From contig LR134136.1 of assembly GCA_900635495.1 (NCBI GenBank), forward strand, positions 3,038,001-3,102,000: a stretch of 64,000 bases of DNA, given 5' to 3'. The position numbers and the translations under genes were made by a program. Positions 1 through 9,996 of this stretch are shown here, one piece after another. How positions within the stretch are numbered: position 1 is the stretch's first letter; every line of letters starts with the position of its first letter. The stretch is from Atlantibacter hermannii (GTDB lineage Bacteria > Pseudomonadota > Gammaproteobacteria > Enterobacterales > Enterobacteriaceae). The notes below the pieces were generated by a model. That model saw only the letters and a program-made list of their open reading frames with translations, was not told the origin of the DNA and did no database searches.

Positions 1-52
1 GGTACGAACCATCTTGTCCGGTCACACCGGTAATAAGAGCCACTTTACTCAT
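1..52 (-). CDS. gmd: GDP-mannose 4,6-dehydratase, N-terminal fragment
   Basis: Only the first 17 codons are present, running off the left edge. They read MSKVALITGVTGQDGSY, the start of Gmd with its Rossmann glycine motif (GVTGQDG) for NADP binding. Gmd converts GDP-mannose to GDP-4-keto-6-deoxymannose, the first step to the GDP-fucose used in colanic acid. An AAAGGA ribosome binding site lies upstream of the ATG at 52. It follows wcaF in the same direction, as in the E. coli colanic acid operon. Confidence 0.9.
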   Translation of the reverse strand, partial: MSKVALITGVTGQDGSY

Positions 53-159
53 ATTGTTTTTCCTTTCATGTAAGGTCATTTCCTGCTGTAAAAAATCAGC
101 AAGTCAGGGTTGAAGAATGATTATTTACACCGGCTAAAGAGCGACTTCATCCCGGCTAT

Positions 160-720
160 TTAGCCTTTCACCTGTACAATCTCTGTACGCTGGCGTATCA
201 CCGCCGCTGGATTACCGCGGCAAATCACATTGCCGGGTAAGGATTTAAAAACGCTGCTTCTGGCTCCCACTACGGCGCCGTCGCCAATGGTTACGCCGGG
301 CGCGACAAATACATCCGTCGCCAGCCAGCATTTCTCGCCAATCACAATCGGTTCGGCATAAATATCGAAATGCGCGCTGTGATAATCGTGGCTGCCGGTG
401 CATAAATAACTTTTTTGCGAAATCACCGAATTTGCGCCAACCGTAATATTTCCGAGGGTATATAACACGGCCTCGTCGCCCACCCAGGAATAATCCCCCA
501 GAGTTAATTTCCAGGGATAAGTTATTTTTACCGAAGGGCGTATCACCACCCCTTTACCAATTTTCGCGCCAAACAGGCGTAATAAGAAAACACGCCACCG
601 GTAGAATATTTGCGGCGACCAGGCAAATAAGGTTTTTTGCACCGCCCACCATAACTGAACTTTCACAGGATGCCCGCCGCGGAAATTTTTTGGTACCGAG
701 AATCCTCTTAATTCTTGCAT
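160..720 (-). CDS. wcaF: Colanic acid biosynthesis acetyltransferase WcaF
   Basis: A 186-residue protein of the left-handed beta-helix (hexapeptide repeat) acyltransferase family. It opens MQELRGFSVPKNFRGG, nearly identical to E. coli WcaF (about 182 residues). Imperfect hexapeptide repeats (IGKGVV, VGANSV, IGDGAVVGARS) fill the middle and C-terminal half. It is predicted to O-acetylate a sugar of the colanic acid repeat unit in the cytoplasm; the exact acceptor cannot be told from sequence. It lies between wcaE and gmd, with about 100 bp on each side. Confidence 0.93.
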   Translation of the reverse strand: MQELRGFSVPKNFRGGHPVKVQLWWAVQKTLFAWSPQIFYRWRVFLLRLFGAKIGKGVVIRPSVKITYPWKLTLGDYSWVGDEAVLYTLGNITVGANSVISQKSYLCTGSHDYHSAHFDIYAEPIVIGEKCWLATDVFVAPGVTIGDGAVVGARSSVFKSLPGNVICRGNPAAVIRQRTEIVQVKG

Positions 721-821
721 CGGTTTTCCTTATTTTTTCGTAAGCTCTTTTCTGCGCATCTTAAAAAAGGGCTGAAGGATCCCCCGCCCGGTTAAGAGCG
801 TAAAAATAACGAATAATTAAA

Positions 822-1580
822 TTACAGGCCGCTTTTTTGATAGGCCGCTTTGGTTTTTCCCGTGGTGCGTAATCTTAACCAGTAAGATAATTCAGCCCAG
901 AAACCGGGTACGCGTAAAATGGTACGCTGTACATTTTTTGCATCCTGGCACAGCTCAATATTATTTGAGGTAGAGATCCCCCCCATGGAAAATTCCGACA
1001 CCAGGCCATTAATACGCTTAAAGGGATAGCCGGCTTTATACATTTTGGCTGCCAGCGCGTAATCGGATGACACTTTATAGCGCAGATCGTAAGGATAACG
1101 CTTCAGCCCCTCCATTGGGAAAAATATCGCCTGATGGCTGGCAGGTAAGCTGTGGTAAATATACCAGCCCTGTTTTGCGCTGCGTCGCGTTTTATGGCCA
1201 TTACCGAAATCAAGCAGCGCGTCGCCAATCACCATCGCCGGTTTTTGTGGCGGGAGCGCCGCTAACTGGCGAACAAATTTCGGAATATCCGGATGAAACA
1301 CATCGCCGGAATTGAGGAACAGGGCATAGTCACCGCGTGCCAGCTGAATGCCTTTGTTCATGGCGTCGTAAATACCCCGATCTTTTTCACTGACGTAGCG
1401 TAACTGATACTGCCCCTGAAGATTTTGCAAAAACGCCGCCGTGCCGTCGTCTGAACCGCCATCCACCACGATCCATTCGAAATCAAAGTCCGGTGCTGCC
1501 GCCAGATACGCCAGCGAGCGCCAGGTTTTCTCCACGCCGGCAAGGTTTTTCCAGGCCACCGTGATAACACTTAATCGCAT
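822..1580 (-). CDS. wcaE: Colanic acid glycosyltransferase WcaE
   Basis: A 252-residue family 2 (GT-A fold) glycosyltransferase, close to the 248 residues of E. coli WcaE. The N-terminus MRLSVITVAWKN is the usual nucleotide-binding strand. The motif VDGGSDDGT near residue 40 and the later LNSGD are the acidic motifs that bind the UDP or GDP sugar and metal. It should add one sugar to the lipid-linked colanic acid repeat unit at the cytoplasmic face of the inner membrane. The start is 2 bases from the wcaD stop, consistent with translational coupling. Confidence 0.93.
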   Translation of the reverse strand: MRLSVITVAWKNLAGVEKTWRSLAYLAAAPDFDFEWIVVDGGSDDGTAAFLQNLQGQYQLRYVSEKDRGIYDAMNKGIQLARGDYALFLNSGDVFHPDIPKFVRQLAALPPQKPAMVIGDALLDFGNGHKTRRSAKQGWYIYHSLPASHQAIFFPMEGLKRYPYDLRYKVSSDYALAAKMYKAGYPFKRINGLVSEFSMGGISTSNNIELCQDAKNVQRTILRVPGFWAELSYWLRLRTTGKTKAAYQKSGL

Positions 1581-1582
1581 AA

Positions 1583-2809
1583 TTAACTCCTGCTGTCGGG
1601 TTGCCCGATGGCTTTACGCAAAATAAAAGGACAGACAATTAAAAAGGCATATTCCGGACTAAATATTGAACCGGTAAAGAACAGGGATATCGGGGTAAAT
1701 AACCAGAGTTGCACGCGGAAATTAGGATTATCGCCAAACGCATGCGCCATCATTTTCACCACTTTCCACAAATACCAGCCCGATAAAATAATCGCCAGCC
1801 ATGAAAAATAAATAATTAACAGATACAGGCCATTGTCTATGGTTTTGCCCACATCCGCACCGTTAAATATTCCGAATGATGCGACATATTCGTAAAGGGA
1901 ACCAAAGCGAACCACGCCATCAATATGGATTAAAGAATAACCGACCATCACCAGCGGTCCGATGATACGATAATAAGATGACGATCCTTCGGTACCTAAA
2001 TCCCCAAGACGCGTGGCGATATAAGGGAACGCAAAAACCAAACCGACTAAAAACACACCCAGTGAAATAATCGCCAGCGGCAATTTTTTACGCAGGGCAT
2101 TTTTATTAAGGTATTTAAACGCCCACTCCAGCAAGTAGAACAGGATAAACGTCATCACCCCGGAAAACGAGCCGGAAAGAATGATGCCCAGCAAAATCAT
2201 CGCATCAGCTTTGGGGGTTTTCACACCAAACTGTTTAATGCACAACCAAATTGAGATTAACGCCAGCGCGAAGAATGCGGGTTCAAAATAAAGCGCGGTG
2301 GTGCGCCTGCCGCCAAATTTAATAAAATTCATCACATAGCTGTTGCTGTAGATGAGATATTTTGAAATGGCCTCCATCAGGGAGCTGCCGCCGGTCAAAA
2401 TAATCTGCGCCATTTCCGCACAGGCAATCGCAACAATAATGCCGATGACCAGATAAAATAGCCGTAACACTTTTCGATAGTTGCGCACCGACAATGTTTT
2501 AAAGCGAATGCTCCATGTCATGCCGATAATAATCACAATATAAACAAACAGCATGGTTGAGGTAACGTACTTCGAGGCATCCAGCGACTGCCCGAAGATA
2601 TAGTTAAACGCCGTCAGCCCTGCCCCGATCCCCAGCGCGATCATCAGTTTTTTCAGGTTGATGCGCGCCACGTAGAGCAGCAGTAACACGGGCAAAAACG
2701 TCACCACCGTAATGGGAAAACTTTCCCCCAGCTGCAGCAGCTTAACGTTGACCAGCAGATAAATCAGCGGCAGCAACAGATAGCTACAGACTCTGATAGA
2801 ACGAGACAT
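1583..2809 (-). CDS. wcaD: Colanic acid repeat-unit polymerase WcaD
   Basis: A 408-residue integral membrane protein with roughly ten hydrophobic segments, matching E. coli WcaD (405 residues) almost throughout, for example the stretch FGGRRTTALYFEPAFFALAL. It is the putative Wzy-type polymerase that joins colanic acid repeat units in the periplasm. The open frame extends further upstream, but that part is arginine-rich and overlaps wcaC in another frame. The family start, MSRSIRVCSYLLLPL at 2809, was therefore chosen. The start lies 26 bp inside the 3' end of wcaC. Confidence 0.9.
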   Translation of the reverse strand: MSRSIRVCSYLLLPLIYLLVNVKLLQLGESFPITVVTFLPVLLLLYVARINLKKLMIALGIGAGLTAFNYIFGQSLDASKYVTSTMLFVYIVIIIGMTWSIRFKTLSVRNYRKVLRLFYLVIGIIVAIACAEMAQIILTGGSSLMEAISKYLIYSNSYVMNFIKFGGRRTTALYFEPAFFALALISIWLCIKQFGVKTPKADAMILLGIILSGSFSGVMTFILFYLLEWAFKYLNKNALRKKLPLAIISLGVFLVGLVFAFPYIATRLGDLGTEGSSSYYRIIGPLVMVGYSLIHIDGVVRFGSLYEYVASFGIFNGADVGKTIDNGLYLLIIYFSWLAIILSGWYLWKVVKMMAHAFGDNPNFRVQLWLFTPISLFFTGSIFSPEYAFLIVCPFILRKAIGQPDSRS

Positions 2810-4001
2810 ACTCCTCCAGCATCTGCTGACCGCTGTACGCCTCGCGACTGACCGCTTTAAACTGCGCCAGCGGCATACCGAAAATCGCCGCGGCAATCTG
2901 TTCCCGGTGTTGCTGCGCCAGCGCCAGCGCTTCCTGCTCATCCACGGTGCGCCCGCCGGATTTTTGCAGTACTTCCCGGGCCGCATCGCTGTGGGTGGCA
3001 ATCACCGGCACGCCGATGGATAACGCTTCACACAGAATGAGCGGGTAGTTATCGACGCGGGAGGTAAACAGCAGCGCGTCCATCTGGTTCAGTTCGTTCA
3101 TCAACTGCTTTTTATCGGTCAGAAAACCGTGATTGACGACGTTTGCTCCTTCAAACGGCGAGAACTTCCCAAAGGTGTGCACTTCCACGCCATCGCCCAG
3201 CGCGACGATATCGCGCACCAGTTGCTGCCGGGTTTTACCGTCATAGCGCAGATCGTGAGCCACCACCGCAATTTTCGGTGCGCCGCCGGACGGCGACGGC
3301 GGCGGTAACTCAGCGAGAATGGATTCCGTCGCGACATCGATACCATTGTTAATAATCTGGCAGCGGCCCGCGCCGTAAATGTGATTAAACGCCTGGGCGA
3401 CATGCTGGCTGGGAGAGATGAACACACAGCCCAGCGCCAGCATTTTGCGGAACAAAAAGCGCTTTTCGTCGATTTGCTGATGAGCACGATCGATTTTTAC
3501 CGGCGGATAGTTGGTAAGCGTCGGGCATTTGCCGCAGCCGGATAACCAGCCTTCACAGCCGTCCAGAAACGCGCAGCGCCCGGTCACGCTCCAGTGATCG
3601 TGCAGGGTCCAGATCAGCCGCACGTCCGGCTTATGGGCGGTTATCCGCTCAGCGAAGTCCACCACCTGCTCAAGGTTAAGCCAGTAACTGTGCAACACAT
3701 GAAAATGCAGCACCACCGGCCCGCTGGTGCGGGTGATGTTGCGATACAGCCCGTTCAGATTGCCGAACAGGTCGCGATTGAAGAAGCGAAACAGCGCGAT
3801 ATTCGCCACCGACGTGAGGCGTGGCGTGTGTTTTTCCACCTCCGGGTAATCCTGATGGCTGACGCTTTTTTTACCGCTTTTGCCGTAACCGTAGACAAAG
3901 CGCGATGCCATGCCCTGCTGCAGGGCACGTTGATGAAGATCGAGCGCAACGCCCGCCGCGCCGCCTTCTGCAAGGCGCACATTAAATTGCACAATGTTCA
4001 T
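2784..4001 (-). CDS. wcaC: Colanic acid glycosyltransferase WcaC
   Basis: A 405-residue GT-B fold (family 4) glycosyltransferase beginning MNIVQFNVRLAEGGAAGVAL, the same length as E. coli WcaC. The first half is the acceptor domain. The second half holds the nucleotide-sugar site, with the conserved PLILCEALSIGVPVIAT block around residues 320-340. It should add one sugar in assembly of the lipid-linked repeat unit. Its ATG shares an ATGA overlap with the wcaB stop, a sign of translational coupling. Confidence 0.93.
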   Translation of the reverse strand: MNIVQFNVRLAEGGAAGVALDLHQRALQQGMASRFVYGYGKSGKKSVSHQDYPEVEKHTPRLTSVANIALFRFFNRDLFGNLNGLYRNITRTSGPVVLHFHVLHSYWLNLEQVVDFAERITAHKPDVRLIWTLHDHWSVTGRCAFLDGCEGWLSGCGKCPTLTNYPPVKIDRAHQQIDEKRFLFRKMLALGCVFISPSQHVAQAFNHIYGAGRCQIINNGIDVATESILAELPPPSPSGGAPKIAVVAHDLRYDGKTRQQLVRDIVALGDGVEVHTFGKFSPFEGANVVNHGFLTDKKQLMNELNQMDALLFTSRVDNYPLILCEALSIGVPVIATHSDAAREVLQKSGGRTVDEQEALALAQQHREQIAAAIFGMPLAQFKAVSREAYSGQQMLEEYVSFYQSL

Positions 4002-4489
4002 TTGATTACCTTCACCCGGGCTTTTTCACCGGTCACCAGCGCGTTATCCGGTACGCTTTCCATCACCACGCTTCCGGCGCCGACGGTCACATGGTGACCA
4101 ATGGTGATATCGCCGATCAGAATGGCGTTTGCGCCCAGCTCCACGCCGTTGCCGATCACCGGGCAGGCGAGGCTGTCGCCGCCGCGATTGCCGATGGTCA
4201 CGCCGTGACGGATCACAAAGTCATCCCCCGCCACCACGTTTTTATTAATCACCACCGCGTAGCCATGATGAATGGTGAAGCGCCGTCCAATGGTTGCCGC
4301 CGCCTGGATTTCGTAGCCAAACAGGCATTCAGTGATAATGCGGTACAGCACCAGCACCGGCGCGGCCCAGAGATTATTCAGGACATTTTTTTTGCGCCAT
4401 ACCGAGCAGAAATGCGCGATGCGGTACGCCAGCACCATGCAACACGGACGCAGGCTCCAGCTATTGGCGCGGCAATCTTCCAGCAGCAT
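3998..4489 (-). CDS. wcaB: Colanic acid biosynthesis acetyltransferase WcaB
   Basis: A 163-residue hexapeptide-repeat acetyltransferase similar to serine acetyltransferases, nearly identical to E. coli WcaB (162 residues). It contains IHHGYAVVINKNVVAGDD and the histidine-containing RHGVTIGNRGG of the active site. The start at 4489 is preceded by a GGGGGAAG ribosome binding site. The open frame upstream of it is not WcaB: it reads part of wcaA in the same frame because of a frameshift there. The wcaA stop and the wcaB start share one base (TGATG). Confidence 0.92.
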   Translation of the reverse strand: MLLEDCRANSWSLRPCCMVLAYRIAHFCSVWRKKNVLNNLWAAPVLVLYRIITECLFGYEIQAAATIGRRFTIHHGYAVVINKNVVAGDDFVIRHGVTIGNRGGDSLACPVIGNGVELGANAILIGDITIGHHVTVGAGSVVMESVPDNALVTGEKARVKVIK

Positions 4490-5340
4490 CACTTCCCCCG
4501 CAGGCTGTAGGCCAGCCGTTTGGTATTGCGCAGCGACAGCAGCGTCAGGCAGGTGCGCCAGGTCATGGGTTTTATTGCGGATCTGATACAGGGTGAACAG
4601 CTGATACTTTTTGCTCGCCCGGTCAAAGATGCCTTTGTGCTTGCGGTAAAACTGAAAGTAACCGGAGAACTGTTTTTGGCGATTTGGTGATCTGCATTTC
4701 GCCATGATTAACATGCAAAATTTGCGTGGCGGCCTCGACTTTCCACGGCTCGCCATACCGTAGCACCATTCGCAGGAAGATGTCGTAGTCCTGCGCGGCC
4801 ACCCAGCGATGTGTCAAACAGCGACGCCTTAAAGCGCCACGCCAGGCTAAACACCTGATTGCCGATAATATTGCGTTTATAGAATAACTTTCTCGACCAA
4901 TGGCGACTTCGGATACAGCGGCAGGCTGGCCGGCTGGTTTATACACTTCACCCTGGCAAACGTAATCATTCGCGTAGAGAAACGCATGATCGTTAAGACG
5001 GTGCGCTTCACGCAAAAACACCGTCAGACGGTCCGGGCGTCCACTCGTCGTCGTCGTCGATGCCGGTAATGTATTCGCCACGGGCCTGCTGGATGGCCTG
5101 GTTGCGGACCGCACAGGCACCGCTGTTAACCTCATTGCGCACGTAACTGACGCGCGGATCGTTAAGCTGTTCGACAAATTCGCTCAACTGCTCCCAGGAA
5201 GCGGAACAATCATCCACCACGATCATTTCCCAGCGATCGTATTCCTGGCGCAGTACCGATTTGATGGCGCGGATCGCCAACTGCTGGCGGTTCCAGGTCG
5301 GCATATAAATTGAAATTAAAGGCCGTTGCGCATGTGCCAT
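4489..5340 (-). pseudogene. wcaA: Colanic acid glycosyltransferase WcaA, frame broken by six single-base insertions
   Basis: The start (MAHAQRPLISIYMPTWNRQQ, ATG at 5340 after GGAAGGAAAT) and GIDDDDEWTP identify WcaA, a family 2 glycosyltransferase. The frame is then lost. Fragments in the three minus-strand frames (RLTVFLREAH, HAFLYANDYVCQGEVY, AAQDYDIFLRMV, FSGYFQFYRKHKGIFDRASK, MTWRT) line up in order with E. coli WcaA. I count six +1 shifts, near 5033, 4925, 4890, 4805, 4672 and 4567, mostly in homopolymers. Removing one base at each gives 281 codons plus stop, against 279 residues in E. coli. The real gene is probably intact and the shifts are sequencing errors, but as written it cannot be translated. 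Confidence 0.88.
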
Positions 5341-5409
5341 ATTTCCTTCCCCTGGCGTCAAAAAATGGGTTAATGACGAAACGCTTCCCGGCGCGAACCG
5401 GGACGCGGA

Positions 5410-7571
5410 TTATTTAGTGTCGGACTGGTATTCGTACTCGTAGTAGCCGTAATCCTGATAGCCCGTGGCGCGCCGGAAGATGGAGTTCAGGATCACGCCT
5501 TTCACCGCAATGCCGTTTTGTTCGAAGCGGCTCAGGCTGGTCTCCACTTCTTTGAGGGTGTTAACGGCGTAACGCGCCACCATCAGGGTGGTCCCGGCAT
5601 GACGGCCAGCAATGGCGGCGTCGGTCACGGCCAGGATTGGCGGCGTATCGATTAATACGATGTCGTAGTTTTTGCTGGCCCAGGCGATAAGCGCGCCGAA
5701 GCGTTCGCTCATCAACAGCTCAGACGGATTGGGCGGCACCTGGCCACGCGGGACCAAATCGAAACCGGCAACCGAGGTGGGACGTGCGCACGCGGCGATA
5801 TCGCCCTGCCCGGCCAGCACATCCGACAGGCCGTTAACGTTACTGGTGCCCAGCAGTTCGTGGGTGTACCCCTTGCGCATATCGCAGTCGATCAGCAATA
5901 CGCGCTTGTGGGTTTGGCTGATCACCGCCGCCAGGTTGGCGCACACGAAGGTTTTACCAATCGACGGGCTTACGCCTGTCAGCATCAGCACATTGTTGCG
6001 GGCCTGCATCATGGCGAAATGGAGACTGGTACGCAGGCTGCGAACGGCTTCAATTGCCAGATCCGTCGGATTGCCCACCGCCAGCAGTTCACTCTGTTTA
6101 AAGCGCTTAACGCCTTTCACAGTCCTGACGCTGTCCCGCGCTTTTTTGCCATTCCGACAGTGGAATGCTGGCGTAGACGCTGATACCCGACTCTTCCAGC
6201 ACCTGCGGGCTCTCAATGCCGCGGTTAAACAGCGAGCGCAGCAGCACGCCGACCACCGACACCATCAGCCCCAGCAGAATGCTGCCGAGAATGATCAGCG
6301 CTTTTTTCGGTTTCAGCACGCCAGGCTGGGCGATGGCCGGGTCAACGATGCGCACGTCGCCCACGGTACTGGCTTCGGTGATTTTCAGCTCCTGCTGTTT
6401 GTTGAGCAGTTGCATGTAAACCTGCTGGCCGGACTCAACGTCGCGGGTCAAACGCACGATTTCCTGCTGCGTCTTCGGCATGGCGGTGACGCGGTTGTTC
6501 AGCCGTCCTTTTTCCTCTTCCAGCGCCCGGCGTTTTTCAAGCAGTGTGCGGTAGGCCGGGTGCGCTTTGGTGTAGAGCTTGGAAATTTCCGCCTCTTTAA
6601 AGATCAGTTCGTTGATTTGCGCATCGATGTTGACCATGGAGTCCAGCACCGCTTTGGCTTCCAGCGGCAGATCGACAGAGTCCTTTTCCTGGCGATAAGC
6701 ATTAAGTTTATTTTCTGCCGCATCGAGCCGCGCCCGTACTTCCGGCAGCTGTTTTGCCAGGAAGGCTAAACTTTTTGGCGGCCTCTTCCGATTTACGCTG
6801 AACGTTTTGCTCGAGGTAGTTTTTGGTGATGCTGTTGAGGATCTCGCGGATTTTGACTTTATCTTCACCGGTAAAGGTCAGGCTCAACACGCCGGTGTCT
6901 TTACCGTTTTCCGTTACCGTGAGGTTATTTTGCAGCTGGTTGATCATGCCGAGCGTGGAGTATTTGGTGACGCTAAATTCACTGCCCGCTTCGGCATGAA
7001 TGGCCTTCACCATAAGGGTGACGCCCTGTTTTTTCAGCGGCTGGCCGACAGTGCCCTGGGCGCTGAAACCGTCATCGCTGGTGAGCTGATACTGCTGCGG
7101 CCCCAGCACTTCAAGCGTGAAGCTGGCTTTGCCCATACCGGACGGTAAGTTGAAGGTGCTGACCTCAACCGTGTCATTCTGGCGGCCCATTAGCCTGTCC
7201 CATCCCGCGCCCAGAACGGGAAAGGTTTTCTTCTCGACGGCGATATCGAGATCGAGTTCGTCAACGGTCTTTCCCAGCACCAGTCGCGATCGGATCAACT
7301 GAATTTCCGCATCTGAAGCGGGCGGTTTGTTCGACAGCGCGCTGTTAATATTCTGGACAATAGAATTTCCGCTGTTTTGCTCGATCTGCACCAGCGCGTC
7401 GGCGCTGTAGATCGGGGTGGCAAACAGGGCATATATCGTCGCCAGCAGGGCAAACACGGCGGTGATCCCGAGTACCCACCAGCGGGCTTCGATCACGGTG
7501 CCAATTAAACGCCCGATATCAATTTCATCGTTGCCCTCAGTGGCGGCGGAAGCGGTCATTTTTGCTGTCAT
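5410..7571 (-). CDS. wzc: Wzc tyrosine autokinase, capsule co-polymerase (two frameshifts)
   Basis: Wzc is an inner-membrane polysaccharide co-polymerase with a C-terminal BY-kinase domain, controlling colanic acid polymerisation and export with Wza. The start is ATG at 7571 (MTAKMTASAATEGNDEID). The Wzz-like N-terminal domain, a transmembrane segment at each end of the periplasmic region, and the kinase motifs GVSPSIGKTF (Walker A) and VLLIDCDMRKG follow. The end is tyrosine-rich (YQDYGYYEYEYQS), the autophosphorylation cluster. Two +1 shifts occur, in T5 at 6772-6776 and T6 at 6142-6147. Corrected, it encodes 719 residues, as expected for Wzc (720 in E. coli). Wzb dephosphorylates Wzc. Confidence 0.92.
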
Positions 7572-7573
7572 GG

Positions 7574-8018
7574 TTATCCCTGCTGAGTTTTCAGTGCCTG
7601 AGCCCACCGTTGGGGCGGAGTCATCCAGCATCGTGTAAACGGCTTCGAAAGCCTCGGTGCTTTTGCGATACGGATCCGGGACTTCCCGCTCCTGATCCCA
7701 GTGGCCAAACAGCATCACTTTGCCGCGCATCTCGGGCGCCATGTCGCAAATCCGCGCGATATGGCGCTTTTCCATCGCCAGGATCAGATCATATTCCCGA
7801 CACATTTCATGGCTGATTTGGCGGGCGCGATGCCCGTCCAGCGACAGCGCATGGGCATCAGCGACACTGGCTGCCCGTTGATCCGCGCCCTTGCCAACCA
7901 GCGCGCCGAGCCCGGCAGATCCCACCGTTACCTCCGGCAGATAGTGTTTGAGCAACCGCTCTGCCGTGGGGGAACGACAAATGTTCCCCACGCACACCAC
8001 AAGAATTTTGTTGAACAT
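7574..8018 (-). CDS. wzb: Wzb low-molecular-weight protein-tyrosine phosphatase (one frameshift)
   Basis: The start MFNKILVVCVGNICRSPTAE holds the phosphatase P-loop (CVGNICRS), and VPDPYRKS near residue 115 holds the catalytic aspartate. Wzb dephosphorylates the tyrosine tail of Wzc, allowing the cycling needed for colanic acid assembly. As written, the frame slips at the G4 run at 7612-7615 and reads through into wzc. Removing one base gives RWAQALKTQQG and a TAA at 7574, 147 residues in all, exactly the E. coli length. The gene starts 5 bp after the wza stop and ends 2 bp before the wzc start. Confidence 0.92.
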
Positions 8019-8023
8019 CGTCA

Positions 8024-9165
8024 TTACCAGTTGTGGATATCGCTTGCCGTGTCCGTCATATAACGAACCCCACTGATGGTTGGCAGCAATTGGTTGATCA
8101 GGCGGTTCCAACGCGACACCGGCGCAGTGGTCACATACACCACGTCATACGGCTGGAGGCGGAATTCCGTCGCCATCACTAGCGAAGTCGCATCGGACAT
8201 ATCAAGCTGGTAGATGTTGGCGATCTTGCCGCTGGCGCTTTCCTTGCCTTTAAGCGGTCGAATCACGAAGATGCCACTGGCGTTGGAGGTGGTCAGGTCG
8301 ATGCCTTCCGCCTGGCCCAGCGCTTCGGTTAAGGTCATGCCGCTGAAGTCCATTTTGAGGGTGGACTGTTTTTTTCACTTCGCCCATGACGAAGACTTTC
8401 AGGTCGTCGTTGCGCGGCACGAAAAGAATGTCGCCGGGATAGAGCAGGTGGTTCTGGCTGAGATCGCCGTTTTGCATCAGCGCCTGTAGCGACACGCGCT
8501 GCTCTTTACCTTTGTGAGTCAATACCACGTTGCGCCAGTCGGCATTTTCAGTCAGCCCGCCAGCGGCGTTGATGGCGTCCAGCACCGTCAGCGGCACGTT
8601 GGTGATCGGTTGCTGGCCAGATTTATTCACCTGCCCGGAGATATAGGCTTTTTGCGAACGGAACGCGGCGATATTAACGTCCACCTGCGGGTCAGCGATG
8701 TACTGCGCTAAGCGGCCGGTAATATCACTACGGATCTCGGACAGGGTTTTACCGGCCACATGCACTTTGCCGATATAGGGATAAAACATGGTGCCGTCCG
8801 GCTGAACCCAGTTACCGGCATCGGCTGGAACTACGGTATTGCCCGGCGGGGGTGGTCAGCTCAGGGTGATCCCAGACGGTGACGTTCAGCACATCCCCTG
8901 GGCCCACACGGTATTGATATTGGGCGATTTCCTGGTCGAGCGACATATTCGGCTGCGCGACATTGGGACGCGGGCGTAATTGCTCAACCAGTCTTGGCGT
9001 CAAGGGATAAACGTTGACCATTTTATCGAGGTCGAAATCAGCATCCTGTTGGCGGATAACATCTTTACCCATTGTCGACATATTACTGCCCGGCAGGACA
9101 GTACACCCGCTCATTAAGGCGATCGACACCAATAATGGCATCAATTTTAATCTCGTTTTCGTCAT
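8024..9165 (-). CDS. wza: Wza outer-membrane polysaccharide export lipoprotein (two frameshifts)
   Basis: Wza forms the octameric outer-membrane channel for colanic acid. The N-terminus ends its signal peptide in a lipobox (LMSGC), with the lipidated cysteine near residue 21. The polysaccharide export domain (YRVGPGDVLNVTVWDHPEL) and SLBB-type repeats follow. Two +1 shifts, near 8820 and in the T7 run at 8370-8376, split it into three frames. Corrected length is 379 residues, the same as E. coli Wza. It is the first gene of the capsule operon; its ATG at 9165 is about 175 bp downstream of a JUMPStart element. Confidence 0.93.
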
Positions 9166-9340
9166 TGATTATTTTCACTATGGCAGAGTAATAATTCCGT
9201 CGCATCAATAAGCCGTTACCAAATGCGCGTATAAACCATGGACGTATCCCGGATTAAAAATAAGTGGAATCATTCCTAAAAAGACTTAATTAAACGATGA
9301 TTTCAGACAGCGTGATAAAAGCCTGGTGCCGTCATCAGGA

Positions 9341-9378
9341 CACGCTACCGCCCCTGGCTTTCAGCTACCAACACACTG
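9341..9378 (-). promoter_or_regulatory. JUMPStart with ops (RfaH recruitment) element
   Basis: Read on the minus strand, the sequence ends GGGGCGGTAGCGTG. The last 12 bases (9341-9352) match the ops consensus GGCGGTAGCGTG exactly, and the upstream part fits the JUMPStart consensus. In enterobacterial polysaccharide operons ops pauses RNA polymerase and loads the antiterminator RfaH, which allows transcription of long operons. Its position in the untranslated leader of wza is the classical one. Confidence 0.93.
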
Positions 9379-9602
9379 TAAAAAAAGAATATCTTTGAAG
9401 AACCCTGCGCTATCTGGAATTATCCGAATTGGCGAAAGTTATTTATTGCAGTAGATTGACGGGGAAAGGAAATGCTCAAAAAAAGCTGTCCTTTCCGTAT
9501 TAACCGCGATGGATATTACCGGGAATCGGGTATCAGACAACCCTCTTCATTCCATTAAAAGGCATTTTAAGATTAATATGAAGCGCCACAAAAATAGCCT
9601 TT

Positions 9603-9616
9603 TAGGATTAGCCTCA
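9603..9616 (-). promoter_or_regulatory. Candidate RcsAB box upstream of wza
   Basis: On the minus strand it reads TGAGGCTAATCCTA, about 10 of 14 positions of the RcsAB consensus TAAGAATATTCCTA, including the conserved outer TC-CTA half. It lies about 440 bp before the wza start and 225 bp upstream of the ops element. Colanic acid operons are activated by RcsA-RcsB at such a site. A weaker candidate is at 9568-9581. Assigned by eye only. Confidence 0.4.
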
Positions 9617-9996
9617 CATTGACAACAAAATTAAATGCAGCGTCAGTAAATTTAATATTAGGAATATCCTCAGGCTTATTTTTATTCCGCATCCCTCAAC
9701 ACAGCGCGTTGAGGAATATAAACCCCAACATTCTAAAGGCTAATAATTTCGCCACGATATTATTGAATCACCGCCATTTTCAGCCCTTCTCTGGTGGATA
9801 TTTATCCGCATAAACGCCGTCGGCGCGCTTAAAAACCGGCTGCGCATTGCATTTTTCGATGTCATTACCCATGATCTGGTTATCTTCCATTTTCCCGTCT
9901 CCCTCGCCCTGACAGGGACGACGCTGACTTCTCCAGCCAGACGTCCTCTTCAGTGCGTGAGTGCTGCACGGTTTCACTACAGGTAACAGTTTTTCT

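Larger units (their letters stand above)
9166..9996. promoter_or_regulatory. wza-yegH divergent intergenic region (capsule operon leader)
   Basis: This 831-bp stretch separates the divergent wza (minus) and yegH (plus). It holds the JUMPStart/ops element and a candidate RcsAB box, both listed separately. The remainder is AT-rich and has no reading frame that resembles a protein. A long untranslated leader is normal for wza operons. No clear yegH promoter was recognised. Confidence 0.7.

Noticed and set aside
4490..4756. A long N-terminal extension of WcaB
   Set aside because: The extra residues (FSGYFQFYRKHKGIFDRASK) are the C-terminal part of WcaA, read in the wcaB frame because of frameshifts. 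The family start is at 4489.
7574..8018. A natural Wzb-Wzc fusion protein
   Set aside because: The fused frame arises from one extra G at 7612-7615. Without it both proteins have their normal ends and starts, exactly as in E. coli.
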